The notes beneath the pieces were generated by a model. That model searched no databases. It was not told the origin of the DNA and saw only the letters and a list, made by a program, of their open reading frames with translations. Position numbers and translations under genes: made by a program. This document shows positions 15,632 through 24,864 of a stretch of DNA of 64,000 nucleotides, piece by piece (position 1 is the stretch's first letter; each line of letters starts with the position of its first letter). This DNA comes from Streptomyces roseirectus. GTDB lineage: Bacteria; Actinomycetota; Actinomycetes; Streptomycetales; Streptomycetaceae. The stretch is from the NCBI RefSeq assembly GCF_014489635.1, contig NZ_CP060828.1:7924001-7988000 (forward strand), read 5' to 3'.

Positions 15632-18402
15632 ACCCCTCGTACGCGATCCCGGCCGTCGCGCTCGTCGTCGTCGCGACCGTCCTCGTCGGCGCGTTCGGGC
15701 TGCGGATATCGCGTACGACGTCCGACTTCTACGTCGCCTCCCGGACCGTCGGGCCACGCCTGAACGCCGCCGCGATCAGCGGGGAGTACCTGTCCGCCGC
15801 GTCGTTCCTCGGGATCGCCGGGCTCGTCCTCGTCCAGGGGCCCGACATGCTCTGGTACCCGGTCGGCTACACCGCCGGGTACCTCGTGCTGCTCCTGTTC
15901 GTCGCCGCGCCGCTGCGCCGCTCCGGCGCCTACACGCTGCCCGACTTCGCGGAGGCGCGGCTCGCGTCGCGGACGGTGCGGCGGCTCGCGGGGACCTTCG
16001 TCGTCGGCGTCGGCTGGCTGTACCTGCTGCCGCAGCTCCAGGGCGCGGGGCTGACGCTGACCGTGCTGACGGGGGCACCGGGGTGGCTCGGCGGGGTCAT
16101 CGTCGCCGTCGTCGTCACCGCGACCGTCGCGGCGGGCGGGATGCGCAGCATCACCTTCGTGCAGGCGTTCCAGTACTGGCTGAAACTCACCGCGCTCCTC
16201 GTCCCCGCGCTCTTCCTCGCGCTGGCCTGGCACGGCGACGGGGGGCCGAAACGCGCCTTCGACGAACCGGCGTCCTTCCGCGAGCAGCGGGCCGTGCGGA
16301 TCGACGACAGCGTCGATCTGAACCTCGCGAGCCCGCTGACCGTGAAGGTGACCGGAAGGGTGGACGGCCGCCGGTACACCGGCACGGAGGTGAGCCTGCC
16401 GATGGGCACCCACCGCGTGGAGCGCGGCACCCAGCTCGTCTTCCCCGCGGGCGCGGACGTCCCCACCGCCGAGCGGGGCAGCAACGGCGGCATGTCGACG
16501 TCGCTCGCGGCGGGCCGCGAGGAACGGCCGCTGTACGCCACGTACGGGCTCATCCTCGCGACGTTCCTCGGCACCATGGGGCTGCCGCACGTCGTCGTCC
16601 GCTTCTACACCAGCCCCCACGGGGTCGCCGCGCGCCGCACGACGGTGGCGGTGCTGGCGCTGATCGGCGCGTTCTACCTGCTGCCGCCCGTGTACGGCGC
16701 CCTCGGCCGCCTCTACGCCCCCGAACTCGCCCTTACCGGCGACGCCGACGCGGCGGTCCTCCTCCTGCCGGACCGGGTGATCGGCGGCCTCGGCGGCGAC
16801 CTCCTGGGGGCCCTCGTCGCCGGGGGCGCCTTCGCCGCGTTCCTCTCCACGGCCTCGGGCCTCACGATGGCCGTCGCGGGCGTCCTCACGCAGGACGTCC
16901 TTCCCGCGCGCGGGGTGCGCCACTTCCGCCTCGGCACGGCCCTCGCGATGGCGGCCCCGCTCGCCGCCAGCCTTCTCGTCGGCGGCCTCCCGGTGGCCGA
17001 CGCGGTCGGCCTCGCCTTCGCCGTCTCCGCGTCCTCCTTCTGTCCCCTGCTGGTCCTGGGCATCTGGTGGCGCCGCCTCACCCCACCGGGCGCGGCGGCC
17101 GGAATGCTGGTGGGCGGCGGCTCGGCGTTCATCGCCGTGGCGACCACGATGTCCGGCCTCCCCGTGACGGGCACCCTGCACGCCCTCCTCGCCTGGCCCG
17201 CCCTCTGGTCCGTCCCCCTCGGCTTCCTCACCATGATCCTCCTCTCCCTCGCCACCCCCAGCCGCGTCCCCCCGGGCACCGCCGCCATCCTGGCCCGCTT
17301 CCACCTCCCGGAAGACCTGACGACCGGCCGCCCCCTGCCCCCCTCCTACGAGGTGGGCCCGGAGGAGGAGCCGGAGGGAACACGAACCCAGCCCGGCGCG
17401 CCTCCGCAGCCGCCGGCCGAGGGAACGACGTACCACCACACACCAGCCGCCGGCCACCCACACGACCGCGTGCCCCCGCAGGCAGGCTCACCCGAGGGCG
17501 CGCCCGGCCCGAAGCCCGTACCGCCGCCGAGCGCCACGCCGGATGCGCTGTCGACGCATGGCCGCGCGCCGTGTCCCGGCGGGGTGACGCCGGGACCGGC
17601 CGTCGGCCGCCTGCCCGGTCGGGTGTCCCCGCAGGCGGGCTCACCCGAGGGTGGGCCCGGCCCGGGGTCTGTGCCGCCGCCGGGCGCCGCGCCGGATGCG
17701 CTGTCGACGCATGGCCGCGTGCCGCGTGCCGGCGGGGTGACGCCGGGGCCGGCCGTCGGCCGCCTGCCCGGTCGGGTGTCCCCGCAGGCGGGCTCACCCG
17801 AGGGTGGGCCCGGCCCGGGGTCTGTGCCGCCGCCGGGCGCCGCGCCGGATGCGCCGTCGGCGTACGGCCGCGTGCCGCGTGCCGGCGGGGTGACGCCGGG
17901 GCCGGCCGTCGGCCGCCTGCCCGGCCGGGTGTCCCCGCAGGCGCCGCCCGCTGCCTCGTCGCGTGTCGGCGGAGCGGGTCCGGACGCCGCACCTCTGCGC
18001 GACCGGGTGCCGTCGCCGGAGTCGTCCGCGAGGTCCGGTGCGCGGCAGGTGCCCCCGCCGGGTGAGAAGCGGCCGGGCGAGGATGCGCCGCCCGGCGACA
18101 GGACGGCACCGGAGGCCGGCCGCCCGCGCGACCGGGTGCCCCCGCAGACGGGGTCCCCCGGGGCCGGGGTGAGGGCGGGCGGTGTCGTGGCGCGGCCGGG
18201 GCTGGAGGGCGCGGCGAGCGGTGCCGTGCCGGCGTCGCACGACCGCGTGCCCGTCCAGCAGTCGCCCCCGTCGTCCTCGGCGTCTTCGTCGGCCCCGGCG
18301 TCCCCGGCGTCCTCGTCGCCCTCCTCGTACGAGCAGACCCGCGGCCCCCGCCTGCCGGAAGCCGCTCCCCACACCCCCCACCCCCCGGAGTCCGGCTCAT
18401 GA
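15628..18402 (+). CDS. Solute:sodium symporter (ActP-like) with a long repetitive C-terminal tail
   Basis: The product is 924 residues. Residues 1 to about 555 are a sodium/solute symporter core related to acetate/monocarboxylate permeases: SEY-type helix AAISGEYLSAASFLGIAGL, GYTAGYLVLLLF, and the FLSTASGLTMAVAGVLTQD helix. A large extracytoplasmic loop lies around residues 203-300. From about 560 to the end is a Pro/Gly/Ala-rich, probably disordered cytoplasmic tail that contains three 51-residue tandem repeats (SPQAGSPEG ... AVGRLPG). Usual family members end near 550 residues. It overlaps the DUF485 gene and the histidine-kinase gene by four bases each. The operon suggests transport coupled to sensing of a small organic acid. 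Confidence 0.88.
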   Translation: MNPSYAIPAVALVVVATVLVGAFGLRISRTTSDFYVASRTVGPRLNAAAISGEYLSAASFLGIAGLVLVQGPDMLWYPVGYTAGYLVLLLFVAAPLRRSGAYTLPDFAEARLASRTVRRLAGTFVVGVGWLYLLPQLQGAGLTLTVLTGAPGWLGGVIVAVVVTATVAAGGMRSITFVQAFQYWLKLTALLVPALFLALAWHGDGGPKRAFDEPASFREQRAVRIDDSVDLNLASPLTVKVTGRVDGRRYTGTEVSLPMGTHRVERGTQLVFPAGADVPTAERGSNGGMSTSLAAGREERPLYATYGLILATFLGTMGLPHVVVRFYTSPHGVAARRTTVAVLALIGAFYLLPPVYGALGRLYAPELALTGDADAAVLLLPDRVIGGLGGDLLGALVAGGAFAAFLSTASGLTMAVAGVLTQDVLPARGVRHFRLGTALAMAAPLAASLLVGGLPVADAVGLAFAVSASSFCPLLVLGIWWRRLTPPGAAAGMLVGGGSAFIAVATTMSGLPVTGTLHALLAWPALWSVPLGFLTMILLSLATPSRVPPGTAAILARFHLPEDLTTGRPLPPSYEVGPEEEPEGTRTQPGAPPQPPAEGTTYHHTPAAGHPHDRVPPQAGSPEGAPGPKPVPPPSATPDALSTHGRAPCPGGVTPGPAVGRLPGRVSPQAGSPEGGPGPGSVPPPGAAPDALSTHGRVPRAGGVTPGPAVGRLPGRVSPQAGSPEGGPGPGSVPPPGAAPDAPSAYGRVPRAGGVTPGPAVGRLPGRVSPQAPPAASSRVGGAGPDAAPLRDRVPSPESSARSGARQVPPPGEKRPGEDAPPGDRTAPEAGRPRDRVPPQTGSPGAGVRAGGVVARPGLEGAASGAVPASHDRVPVQQSPPSSSASSSAPASPASSSPSSYEQTRGPRLPEAAPHTPHPPESGS
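17467..17944 (+). repeat. 153-bp tandem repeat, three units plus a partial fourth
   Basis: Units begin at 17467, 17620, 17773 and 17926 (about 19 bases of the fourth). Units two and three differ at only about five positions, while unit one is more diverged in its first half. The period is 51 codons, so the symporter frame is preserved. There are no spacers of CRISPR type. The near identity of units two and three points to recent duplication or gene conversion. Confidence 0.92.
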
Positions 18403-19604
18403 GTGGTTTTCTGGCCGGTTTGCTGGTCGCGGCGCTTCCTCTGCTCGGGGCGGGGTTCTGGTTGGGGAGGCGGACGGCGCGGCCGGAGGCGTTGGGGGGG
18501 TTGGGGACGCCGGTGGAGCATGCGACGTTCCAGACGTTGCACACGGCGTCGCTGGCGGCGCCGGCGTTGAGGGCGGGGCTTACCGAGGAGTCCGCGCGGA
18601 AGTCGGCGCGGCGGCTGAGGTCGCTGCTGGGGACGGACGCGCTGTGCCTGACGGACGAGGGGAGGGTGCTGGCGTGGGACGGGGTGGGGGCGCATCACCG
18701 GGCGGAGATCATGCAGCGGCTGGCGGGGCCGATGGAGACGGGCCGGGGCGAGGCGTTCCGGCTGGAGTGCGACGCCCCCGACTGCCCCGTCCGCTGGGCC
18801 GTCGTCGCCCCGCTGACCGTGGACGACCGGGCGCACGGCGCGCTGGTCGCGTGCGCGCCGAAGGAGTCGGCCGTGCTGGTGCGGGCGGCGGCGGAGGTCG
18901 CCCGCTGGGTCTCCGTCCAGCTCGAACTCGCCGACCTGGACGACTCCCGCACCCGGCTGATCGAGGCGGAGGTCAAGGCGCTGCGCGCGCAGATCTCCCC
19001 GCACTTCATCTTCAACTCCCTCGCGGTGATCGCCTCGTTCGTGCGGACGGACCCGGAGCGGGCGCGTGAACTGCTCCTGGAGTTCGCGGACTTCACGCGC
19101 TACTCGTTCCGCAGGAGAGGCGACTTCACCACGCTGGCGGACGAACTCCACGCCATAGACCACTACCTGGCCCTCGTCCGGGCCCGCTTCGGCCCCCGCC
19201 TCGCCGTCACCCTCCAGATCGCCCCGGAAGTCCTCCCGGTCACCTTGCCCTTCCTGTGCCTGCAACCGCTCGTCGAGAACGCGGTCAAGCACGGCCTGGA
19301 AGGCAAGTCCGACAAATGCCACATCAGGATCACCGCTCAGGACACCGGCGCCGAGGCCACCGTCGTCATCGAGGACGACGGCGCCGGCATGGACCCCGAA
19401 CTCCTGCGCCGCATCCTCGCCGGCGAGGTCAGCCCCTCCGGCGGCATCGGCCTGTCCAACGTCGACGACCGCCTGCGCCAGGTCTACGGCGACGACTACG
19501 GCCTCGTCATCGAGACGGCCCCCGGCGCCGGCATGAAGATCACCGCCCGGCTGCCCAAGTACCAGCCGGGCGTCCACTCGGCCGCCCGGCTGGTCCAGGG
19601 ATGA
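18399..19604 (+). CDS. LytS-type sensor histidine kinase
   Basis: The 401-residue protein has one N-terminal membrane anchor (FLAGLLVAALPLLGAGFWLG), a GAF-like sensor region (about residues 40-180; TDALCLTDEGRVLAWDG, ALVACAP), the His_kinase motif with the phospho-accepting His in QISPHFIFNSL (about residue 202), and a GHKL ATPase domain (N-box LVENAVKHGLEG, G1 EDDGAGMD, G2 GGIGLSNVDDRL). This is the LytS/YpdA/BtsS architecture, but with a single anchor and not a multipass sensor. It overlaps the symporter by four bases. Its partner is the LytTR regulator at the head of the operon. Sensing may pass through the symporter and the GAF domain. Confidence 0.93.
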   Translation: MSGFLAGLLVAALPLLGAGFWLGRRTARPEALGGLGTPVEHATFQTLHTASLAAPALRAGLTEESARKSARRLRSLLGTDALCLTDEGRVLAWDGVGAHHRAEIMQRLAGPMETGRGEAFRLECDAPDCPVRWAVVAPLTVDDRAHGALVACAPKESAVLVRAAAEVARWVSVQLELADLDDSRTRLIEAEVKALRAQISPHFIFNSLAVIASFVRTDPERARELLLEFADFTRYSFRRRGDFTTLADELHAIDHYLALVRARFGPRLAVTLQIAPEVLPVTLPFLCLQPLVENAVKHGLEGKSDKCHIRITAQDTGAEATVVIEDDGAGMDPELLRRILAGEVSPSGGIGLSNVDDRLRQVYGDDYGLVIETAPGAGMKITARLPKYQPGVHSAARLVQG

Positions 19605-19608
19605 AACG

Positions 19609-19779
19609 TCACGCCTGACGCAGCACGACCAGCGCCAGTGTGATCAGCCCGAGCACCACCCAGCCGAACCACAGCCAGCCGTTGCTGCCGAGCGCGACCG
19701 TGTACGCGGTCACCGCGACGAGCCCGCCGACGGTGACCACCCCCATGGTCTTCGTGGAACTGTCCGTGGAACCGGCCAT
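19609..19779 (-). CDS. Small two-helix membrane protein
   Basis: The 56-residue protein has a polar N-terminus (AGSTDSSTKTMG) and two hydrophobic segments, VVTVGGLVAVTAYTVAL and LWFGWVVLGLITLALVVL. The ATG at 19779 follows GAGGAGG at good spacing, and a longer in-frame start upstream is not supported. It converges on the histidine-kinase gene, with four bases between the stops. I cannot assign a function. Such small proteins often accompany cytochrome oxidase or CtaG genes, and the next gene upstream in the same direction is CtaG-like. Confidence 0.72.
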   Translation of the reverse strand: MAGSTDSSTKTMGVVTVGGLVAVTAYTVALGSNGWLWFGWVVLGLITLALVVLRQA

Positions 19780-19842
19780 CGCGACACCCTCCTCAGGGCC
19801 GCCCCTCCGCAGGGCGTGTCCACCCTCCATGGTGCCCTGGGA

Positions 19843-20793
19843 TCAGCCCCGGCGTGAGTTCAGGGACGCGAGATATGCGTTGTACGCCTCGAGCTCCTTG
19901 TCGCCGTCCCGGTCGGCCGCGCGGTCCTTGCGCCTGGCCTGGCGCTGTTCGGAGCCGTACCACTGGAAGAGCAGGGCGATGAGGACGATGACCGAGGGGA
20001 TCTCGCTGAAGGCCCAGGCGATGCCCCCGGCGGCGCTCTGGTCGGAGAGGGGGTCGACCCCGAGGGAGGCCGGCGGGTGTTCGAAGGTCGTGACCATCGG
20101 CGTGGACGCCATCATCAGCGCGATCCCGAAGAACGCGTGGAACGGCATCCCGGCGAACAGCTCCAGCATCCGCATCAGATACCCGGGCCGGTTCGGGCCG
20201 GGGTCGACACCGATGATCGGCCAGAAGAACACCACGCCCACGGCGAAGAAGTGGACCATCATCCCGATGTGCCCCGCCTTGGAGCCCATCAGCGTGTCGA
20301 ACAGCGGCGTGAAGTACAGCGCGTACAGCGAGGCGATGAACAGCGGAATGGTGAACGCGGCATGTGTGATCACCGTCATGTACCGGCTGTGCAGCAGCGC
20401 CAGCAGCAGCTCACGCGGCCCTTTGTGCCCCTTCCCGGCGACCGGCAGTGCCCGCAGCGCCAGCGTCATCGGCGCCCCGAGCAGTACGAGGATCGGCGAG
20501 ACCATGCTGATGATCATGTGCTGCACCATGTGCACGCTGAACATGACCATGCCGTAGTCGTTGAGCTTGGTGCACATCACCAGCGCGACGGTGAGCACGC
20601 CGAGCACGTAGGAGACGGTGCGCGGCCACGACCAGGTGTCACCGCGCCGCCGGAGTCTCAGCACGCCCCACCCGTACAGCCCGAGCCCGAGAACGCAGGC
20701 GACGAGGAAGAACGGATCGGCGGACCATTCCAGCCCCCGCCCCAGCGTGAACGGCGGCAGATCCATCGTCATGCCGTGCCCGCCGTGATCCAT
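19843..20793 (-). CDS. CtaG/Caa3-type cytochrome c oxidase assembly membrane protein
   Basis: The 316-residue protein has about seven to nine membrane segments and the DUF2243/CtaG_c pattern: a His-rich start (DHGGHGM), FSVHMVQHMIISMVSPILVLLGAP, THAAFTIPLF, and GMMVHFFAVGVVFFWPIIGVDP. The conserved His and Met residues fit a role in copper handling or assembly of a terminal oxidase. The ATG at 20793 is chosen because GGAG lies just upstream and the His-rich start matches the family; the frame extends 13 codons further. The last 40 residues are charged and cytoplasmic. Confidence 0.87.
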   Translation of the reverse strand: MDHGGHGMTMDLPPFTLGRGLEWSADPFFLVACVLGLGLYGWGVLRLRRRGDTWSWPRTVSYVLGVLTVALVMCTKLNDYGMVMFSVHMVQHMIISMVSPILVLLGAPMTLALRALPVAGKGHKGPRELLLALLHSRYMTVITHAAFTIPLFIASLYALYFTPLFDTLMGSKAGHIGMMVHFFAVGVVFFWPIIGVDPGPNRPGYLMRMLELFAGMPFHAFFGIALMMASTPMVTTFEHPPASLGVDPLSDQSAAGGIAWAFSEIPSVIVLIALLFQWYGSEQRQARRKDRAADRDGDKELEAYNAYLASLNSRRG

Positions 20794-20841
20794 AAGAACG
20801 GCTCCAAGAGAGTGGGGGATATGCCCCCACAAGAGTAGGAC

Positions 20842-20871
20842 TGCCCCCGGCGACGACCGTCACCGGGGGCA
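20842..20871. terminator. Hairpin terminator after pfkA
   Basis: A perfect 9-bp stem, TGCCCCCGG at 20842-20850 and CCGGGGGCA at 20863-20871, has a 12-base loop. It lies seven bases downstream of the pfkA stop (minus strand) and upstream of the CtaG-like gene. Confidence 0.8.
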
Positions 20872-20877
20872 CCCGAC

Positions 20878-21903
<1,026 letters not shown>

Positions 21904-22039
21904 AGCCCGCAACAACCTTCTTCACGTGGGCCGGGGACCGGACCACGTCGTCCGGCACGATTCCCGCACACCCTAGCGTCAGGAAGGGGTCGATCCGAAG
22001 GGTGCGTCCGTCTGCTGGACGTACCCGCTCACCTGCGCG

Positions 22040-22073
22040 GGGGCACCGTCAGACGGGCTGTTGACGGTGCCCC
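22040..22073. terminator. Hairpin terminator after gatD
   Basis: A perfect 11-bp stem, GGGGCACCGTC at 22040-22050 and GACGGTGCCCC at 22063-22073, has a 12-base loop. It is the strongest simple hairpin between the murT-gatD operon and pfkA and separates the two transcription units. Confidence 0.85.
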
Positions 22074-22095
22074 GAAAACCAGGTGAACACACAGG

Positions 22096-22824
22096 TCAGG
22101 CAGGCTGCTGCGCCGAGGCGATCCGCTCATTGCGCAACGCCTCGTACCAGCGGTCGTCGCACGGCGGCAGCGCGTTCACGTCGAGCGCCAGCTTCAGCAG
22201 CAGGTCGCCGATCAGCGGGTTGCGCGCGAGGACCGGGCCGTGCATGTACGTGCCGAACACGGTGTCGTTGTACGCGCCCTCAGTGCCGTCGCCCGTGCCG
22301 TTGCCCTTGCCCATCTGCACCCGGGCGAACGGCCGTGCCGTCGGCCCGAGGTGCGTGACGCCCTGGTGGTTCTCGAACCCGGTGAGCTGCGGCAGCCCGA
22401 GCCGGGGGTCGATGTCCGCGAGGACGTCACCGACACACCGCTCGCCCTCGCCGCGCACCGTGGTGACGTCGAGCAGCCCGAGGCCCGGCTGGCGCTGGCC
22501 CTGGTCGTTGACGAACTCGTGCCCCAGGATCTGGTAGCCGGCGCAGACCGCGAACACGATCGCCCCGTTGTTCACCGCCTGATACAGGTGCCCGTCCCGG
22601 ATCAGCCGCTCCGCCGCGAGCCGCTGCGGACGGTCCTCACCGCCGCCGATCAGGTAGATGTCGCCGGACGTCGGGATCGGCTGGTCACTGCGGACGTCGA
22701 GCCGCGCCACGTCAAGACCGCGCTGGCGCGCCCGCCGCTCGACGACCAGGACGTTGCCCTGGTCGCCGTACGTGCTCAGCAGGTCGGGGTAGACCCACAC
22801 GACCCGCAGTTGGTTGTCGCTCAC
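22096..22824 (-). CDS. gatD: Lipid II isoglutaminyl synthase, glutaminase subunit GatD
   Basis: The 242-residue class I glutamine amidotransferase (CobB/CobQ-like) has the nucleophile Cys94 in VFAVCAGYQILG and the catalytic His in YMHGPVLARNP. With MurT it amidates the D-glutamate of lipid II stem peptides, acting at the cytoplasmic face of the membrane. The GTG at 22824 lies 15 bases after the murT stop, so the pair forms an operon as in other Gram-positives. N-terminal LRVVWVYPDLLSTYGDQGNVLV matches the family. Confidence 0.93.
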   Translation of the reverse strand: MSDNQLRVVWVYPDLLSTYGDQGNVLVVERRARQRGLDVARLDVRSDQPIPTSGDIYLIGGGEDRPQRLAAERLIRDGHLYQAVNNGAIVFAVCAGYQILGHEFVNDQGQRQPGLGLLDVTTVRGEGERCVGDVLADIDPRLGLPQLTGFENHQGVTHLGPTARPFARVQMGKGNGTGDGTEGAYNDTVFGTYMHGPVLARNPLIGDLLLKLALDVNALPPCDDRWYEALRNERIASAQQPA

Positions 22825-22839
22825 TGGTTGAACATCCCC

Positions 22840-24078
22840 TCAGTTGCCGACGCGGCGGCGCAGATCCTGGAAGGCGGTGTAGTTGGCGATGACCTCGATC
22901 CGGCCCGGCGGACACGCCGCCACCGCCTGGTCGACCGAGTCGAACACCTGGAAGTGCTGGTTCGCGACTTCGAGACGGACGGCCAGGTCGAGCTTGCGGT
23001 CGCCGATCACACAGATCGGGTGCCCGGTCAGCCGCGTGTAGTCGACGTCCCACAGCCAGGACGTGTCCGTGCCGTCGGCGCCGCGCGCGTTCACCGAGAG
23101 GATCACCGGCGCGGGCGCCGGGTCGATCAGGCTGAACGTCTCCAGCCAGCCCGCCGGGTTCTTCGCCAGCAGCAGCCGCATGTCCCGGCCCTGGAACTGG
23201 ACGACGTCATACCGCCCGGCGACCGCCTGCACCTGGTACATCCGCTCCAGCGCGACCTGCGGCGGCACCCCGAACACGGCGGCGACGGCGGCCGAGGAGG
23301 CGGCGTTGGCCTTGTTCGCGCGCCCCGGCAACTGGAGGTGGATCGGCCACGCGGAACCGTGCGGGTCGATGACGTGGTCCCCGGACAGCGCCCAACTGGG
23401 CTGCGGACGGCGGAAACCGCACTCGGCGCAGTACCAGTCGTCGCCCGGCCACTGGAGAACGCCGCCGCACGACGGGCAGGACCAGGCGTCGTCCTTCCAC
23501 ATCTGACCGGCCGCGACCCAGATCACATTGGGCGAGGACGACGCCGCCCACACCACCAGCGGATCGTCCGCGTTGGCGACGACGACGGCCTTCGAGCCGG
23601 CCAGGCCCTCGCGCCACGCCTCCGCCATCATGCGGGTCTCGGCGGCGCGGTCGAGCTGGTCGCGGGAGAGGTTCAGCAGCGCGATGCACTTCGGGTCGGT
23701 GTCGCGGGCGACCCCGGCGAGGTACTTCTCGTCGACCTCGATGACGCCGTAGCGGGAGTCCGAACCGCCCGCGAGCGCCGAGGTGATGCCGGCGGGCATG
23801 TTCGCGCCGAGCGCGTTGGAGACGACCGGTCCCGCCGCGCGCAGCGCCTCCGCGATCAGCCGGGTCGTGGTGGTCTTGCCGTTGGTGGCCGAGACGAGGA
23901 CGACGTCCAGGTTCTGGGCGAGCCGGGCGAGGAGGTCGGGGTCGAGTTTCAGGGCGACCTTGCCGCCGATCACCGAACCGCTGCCGCGGCCGGCGGCCCG
24001 GGATGCCGCCGCGACCGCTTTGCCCGCGGTCACGGCGATCTTGGCCCGCGGCGTGAGCGGGTCCGAGTTGCCTGCCAT
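22840..24078 (-). CDS. murT: Lipid II isoglutaminyl synthase, Mur-ligase subunit MurT
   Basis: The 412-residue Mur-ligase-like protein has the ATP loop SATNGKTTTTRL near residues 63-74, the MurF-type central domain (GVIEVDEKYL, NLSRDQLDR) and a C-terminal DUF1727 domain (VILSVNARGADGTDTSWLWDV). A Cys4 zinc ribbon, CPSCGG and CAECG, is inserted near residues 203-225, a hallmark of MurT. It activates the D-Glu carboxylate of lipid II for amidation with ammonia supplied by GatD. It is divergent from the peptide deformylase gene. Confidence 0.94.
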   Translation of the reverse strand: MAGNSDPLTPRAKIAVTAGKAVAAASRAAGRGSGSVIGGKVALKLDPDLLARLAQNLDVVLVSATNGKTTTTRLIAEALRAAGPVVSNALGANMPAGITSALAGGSDSRYGVIEVDEKYLAGVARDTDPKCIALLNLSRDQLDRAAETRMMAEAWREGLAGSKAVVVANADDPLVVWAASSSPNVIWVAAGQMWKDDAWSCPSCGGVLQWPGDDWYCAECGFRRPQPSWALSGDHVIDPHGSAWPIHLQLPGRANKANAASSAAVAAVFGVPPQVALERMYQVQAVAGRYDVVQFQGRDMRLLLAKNPAGWLETFSLIDPAPAPVILSVNARGADGTDTSWLWDVDYTRLTGHPICVIGDRKLDLAVRLEVANQHFQVFDSVDQAVAACPPGRIEVIANYTAFQDLRRRVGN

Positions 24079-24234
24079 CAGTCCTCGATCCTCCTTGCGT
24101 ACGCGCCGCGCCTCTGCCTGACGACAACGTGGTGTGCGGCCAGCCTATCGAGATCCATTCGCACTCCCGAATCCCGGCACCGTCTCACGCTTGTTCGACA
24201 TGCGCGTGTCACAAAGGACCGTACCCTTACCGCC

Positions 24235-24780
24235 ATGCCACACCGCTCCATCCCGGGCACGCGCGGGCGAGTCCGCCCCCTCACTTTGCACGGCGCCCCG
24301 GTCCTCCACACCCCGTGCGCCGAGGTCCCCGCCTTCACGCCCGAACTCGCGGACCTCGTCGAGGACATGTTCGCGACGATGTACGCGGCGCGGGGGGTCG
24401 GCCTCGCCGCGAACCAGGTGGGCGAGGCCCTGCGCGTCTTCGTGTACGACTGCCCCGACGACGAGGACGTCCAGCACCGGGGCCACCTCGTCAACCCCCG
24501 CCTGGTCTCCGTGGACGGCGTGGTGATCCGGGGCCCGGAGGGCTGCCTCTCCCTGCCGGGCCTGGAGGCGGGAACGGAACGCCACGACGAGACGGTCATC
24601 GAGGGCTGGACCGCGCAGGGCGACCCGGTCACCGTCCACGGCACGGGCTTCTTCGCACGGTGCCTCCAGCATGAGATGGACCACTTGGAGGGGAAGACGT
24701 ACGCGGACCGCCTGGAGGGGCGGAGGCAAAAGAAACTGCTGAGGCAGGTAGGCAGGGCCTCTTGGAACAAGGGGAACTGA
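24235..24780 (+). CDS. def: Peptide deformylase
   Basis: The 181-residue metallohydrolase removes the N-formyl group from nascent proteins. All three signature motifs are present: GVGLAANQVG, EGCLSLPG (metal Cys) and QHEMDHLEG (HExxH). The ATG at 24235 has no Shine-Dalgarno sequence. TACCCT at 24222-24227 is placed as a -10 box would be for leaderless initiation at that ATG. It is a paralogue typical of actinobacteria and divergent from murT-gatD. A GGGCGC-gaca-GCGCCC hairpin follows the stop. Confidence 0.95.
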   Translation: MPHRSIPGTRGRVRPLTLHGAPVLHTPCAEVPAFTPELADLVEDMFATMYAARGVGLAANQVGEALRVFVYDCPDDEDVQHRGHLVNPRLVSVDGVVIRGPEGCLSLPGLEAGTERHDETVIEGWTAQGDPVTVHGTGFFARCLQHEMDHLEGKTYADRLEGRRQKKLLRQVGRASWNKGN

Positions 24781-24791
24781 GATCTTTGATT

Positions 24792-24811
24792 GGGCGCGAC
24801 AGCGCCCTTCT
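24792..24811 (+). terminator. Hairpin terminator after def
   Basis: GGGCGC-GACA-GCGCCC followed by TTCT forms a compact 6-bp stem with a tetraloop, 11 bases after the def stop codon. It abuts the dispersed element at 24811-24860. Confidence 0.75.
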
Positions 24812-24860
24812 AGGGGCGCGGGGAACTGCGCGACCAGCCACAGACAACCCGCACCCCGCA
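24811..24860 (+). repeat. Dispersed intergenic element, copy 1
   Basis: The sequence TAGGGGCGCGGGGAACTGCG continues with CGACCAGCCACAG and ends CGCACCCCGCA. The same element occurs in inverted orientation at 26866-26916, with roughly 80% identity by eye and a perfect match over the first 22 bases. I recall this motif as common between Streptomyces genes, often next to terminators. Confidence 0.8.
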
Positions 24861-24864
24861 ACGC

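Noticed and set aside
15394..17463. 689-codon minus-strand frame opposite the symporter
   Set aside because: It is an antisense shadow without a start signal or recognisable domain, extending across two real genes.
17467..17944. Tandem repeats considered as a CRISPR array
   Set aside because: The units are 153 bp, contiguous, without unique spacers, and keep a protein reading frame.
22240..24780. 846-codon plus-strand frame covering gatD, murT and def
   Set aside because: Only its last 181 codons are the real deformylase. The rest is antisense of the murT-gatD operon.
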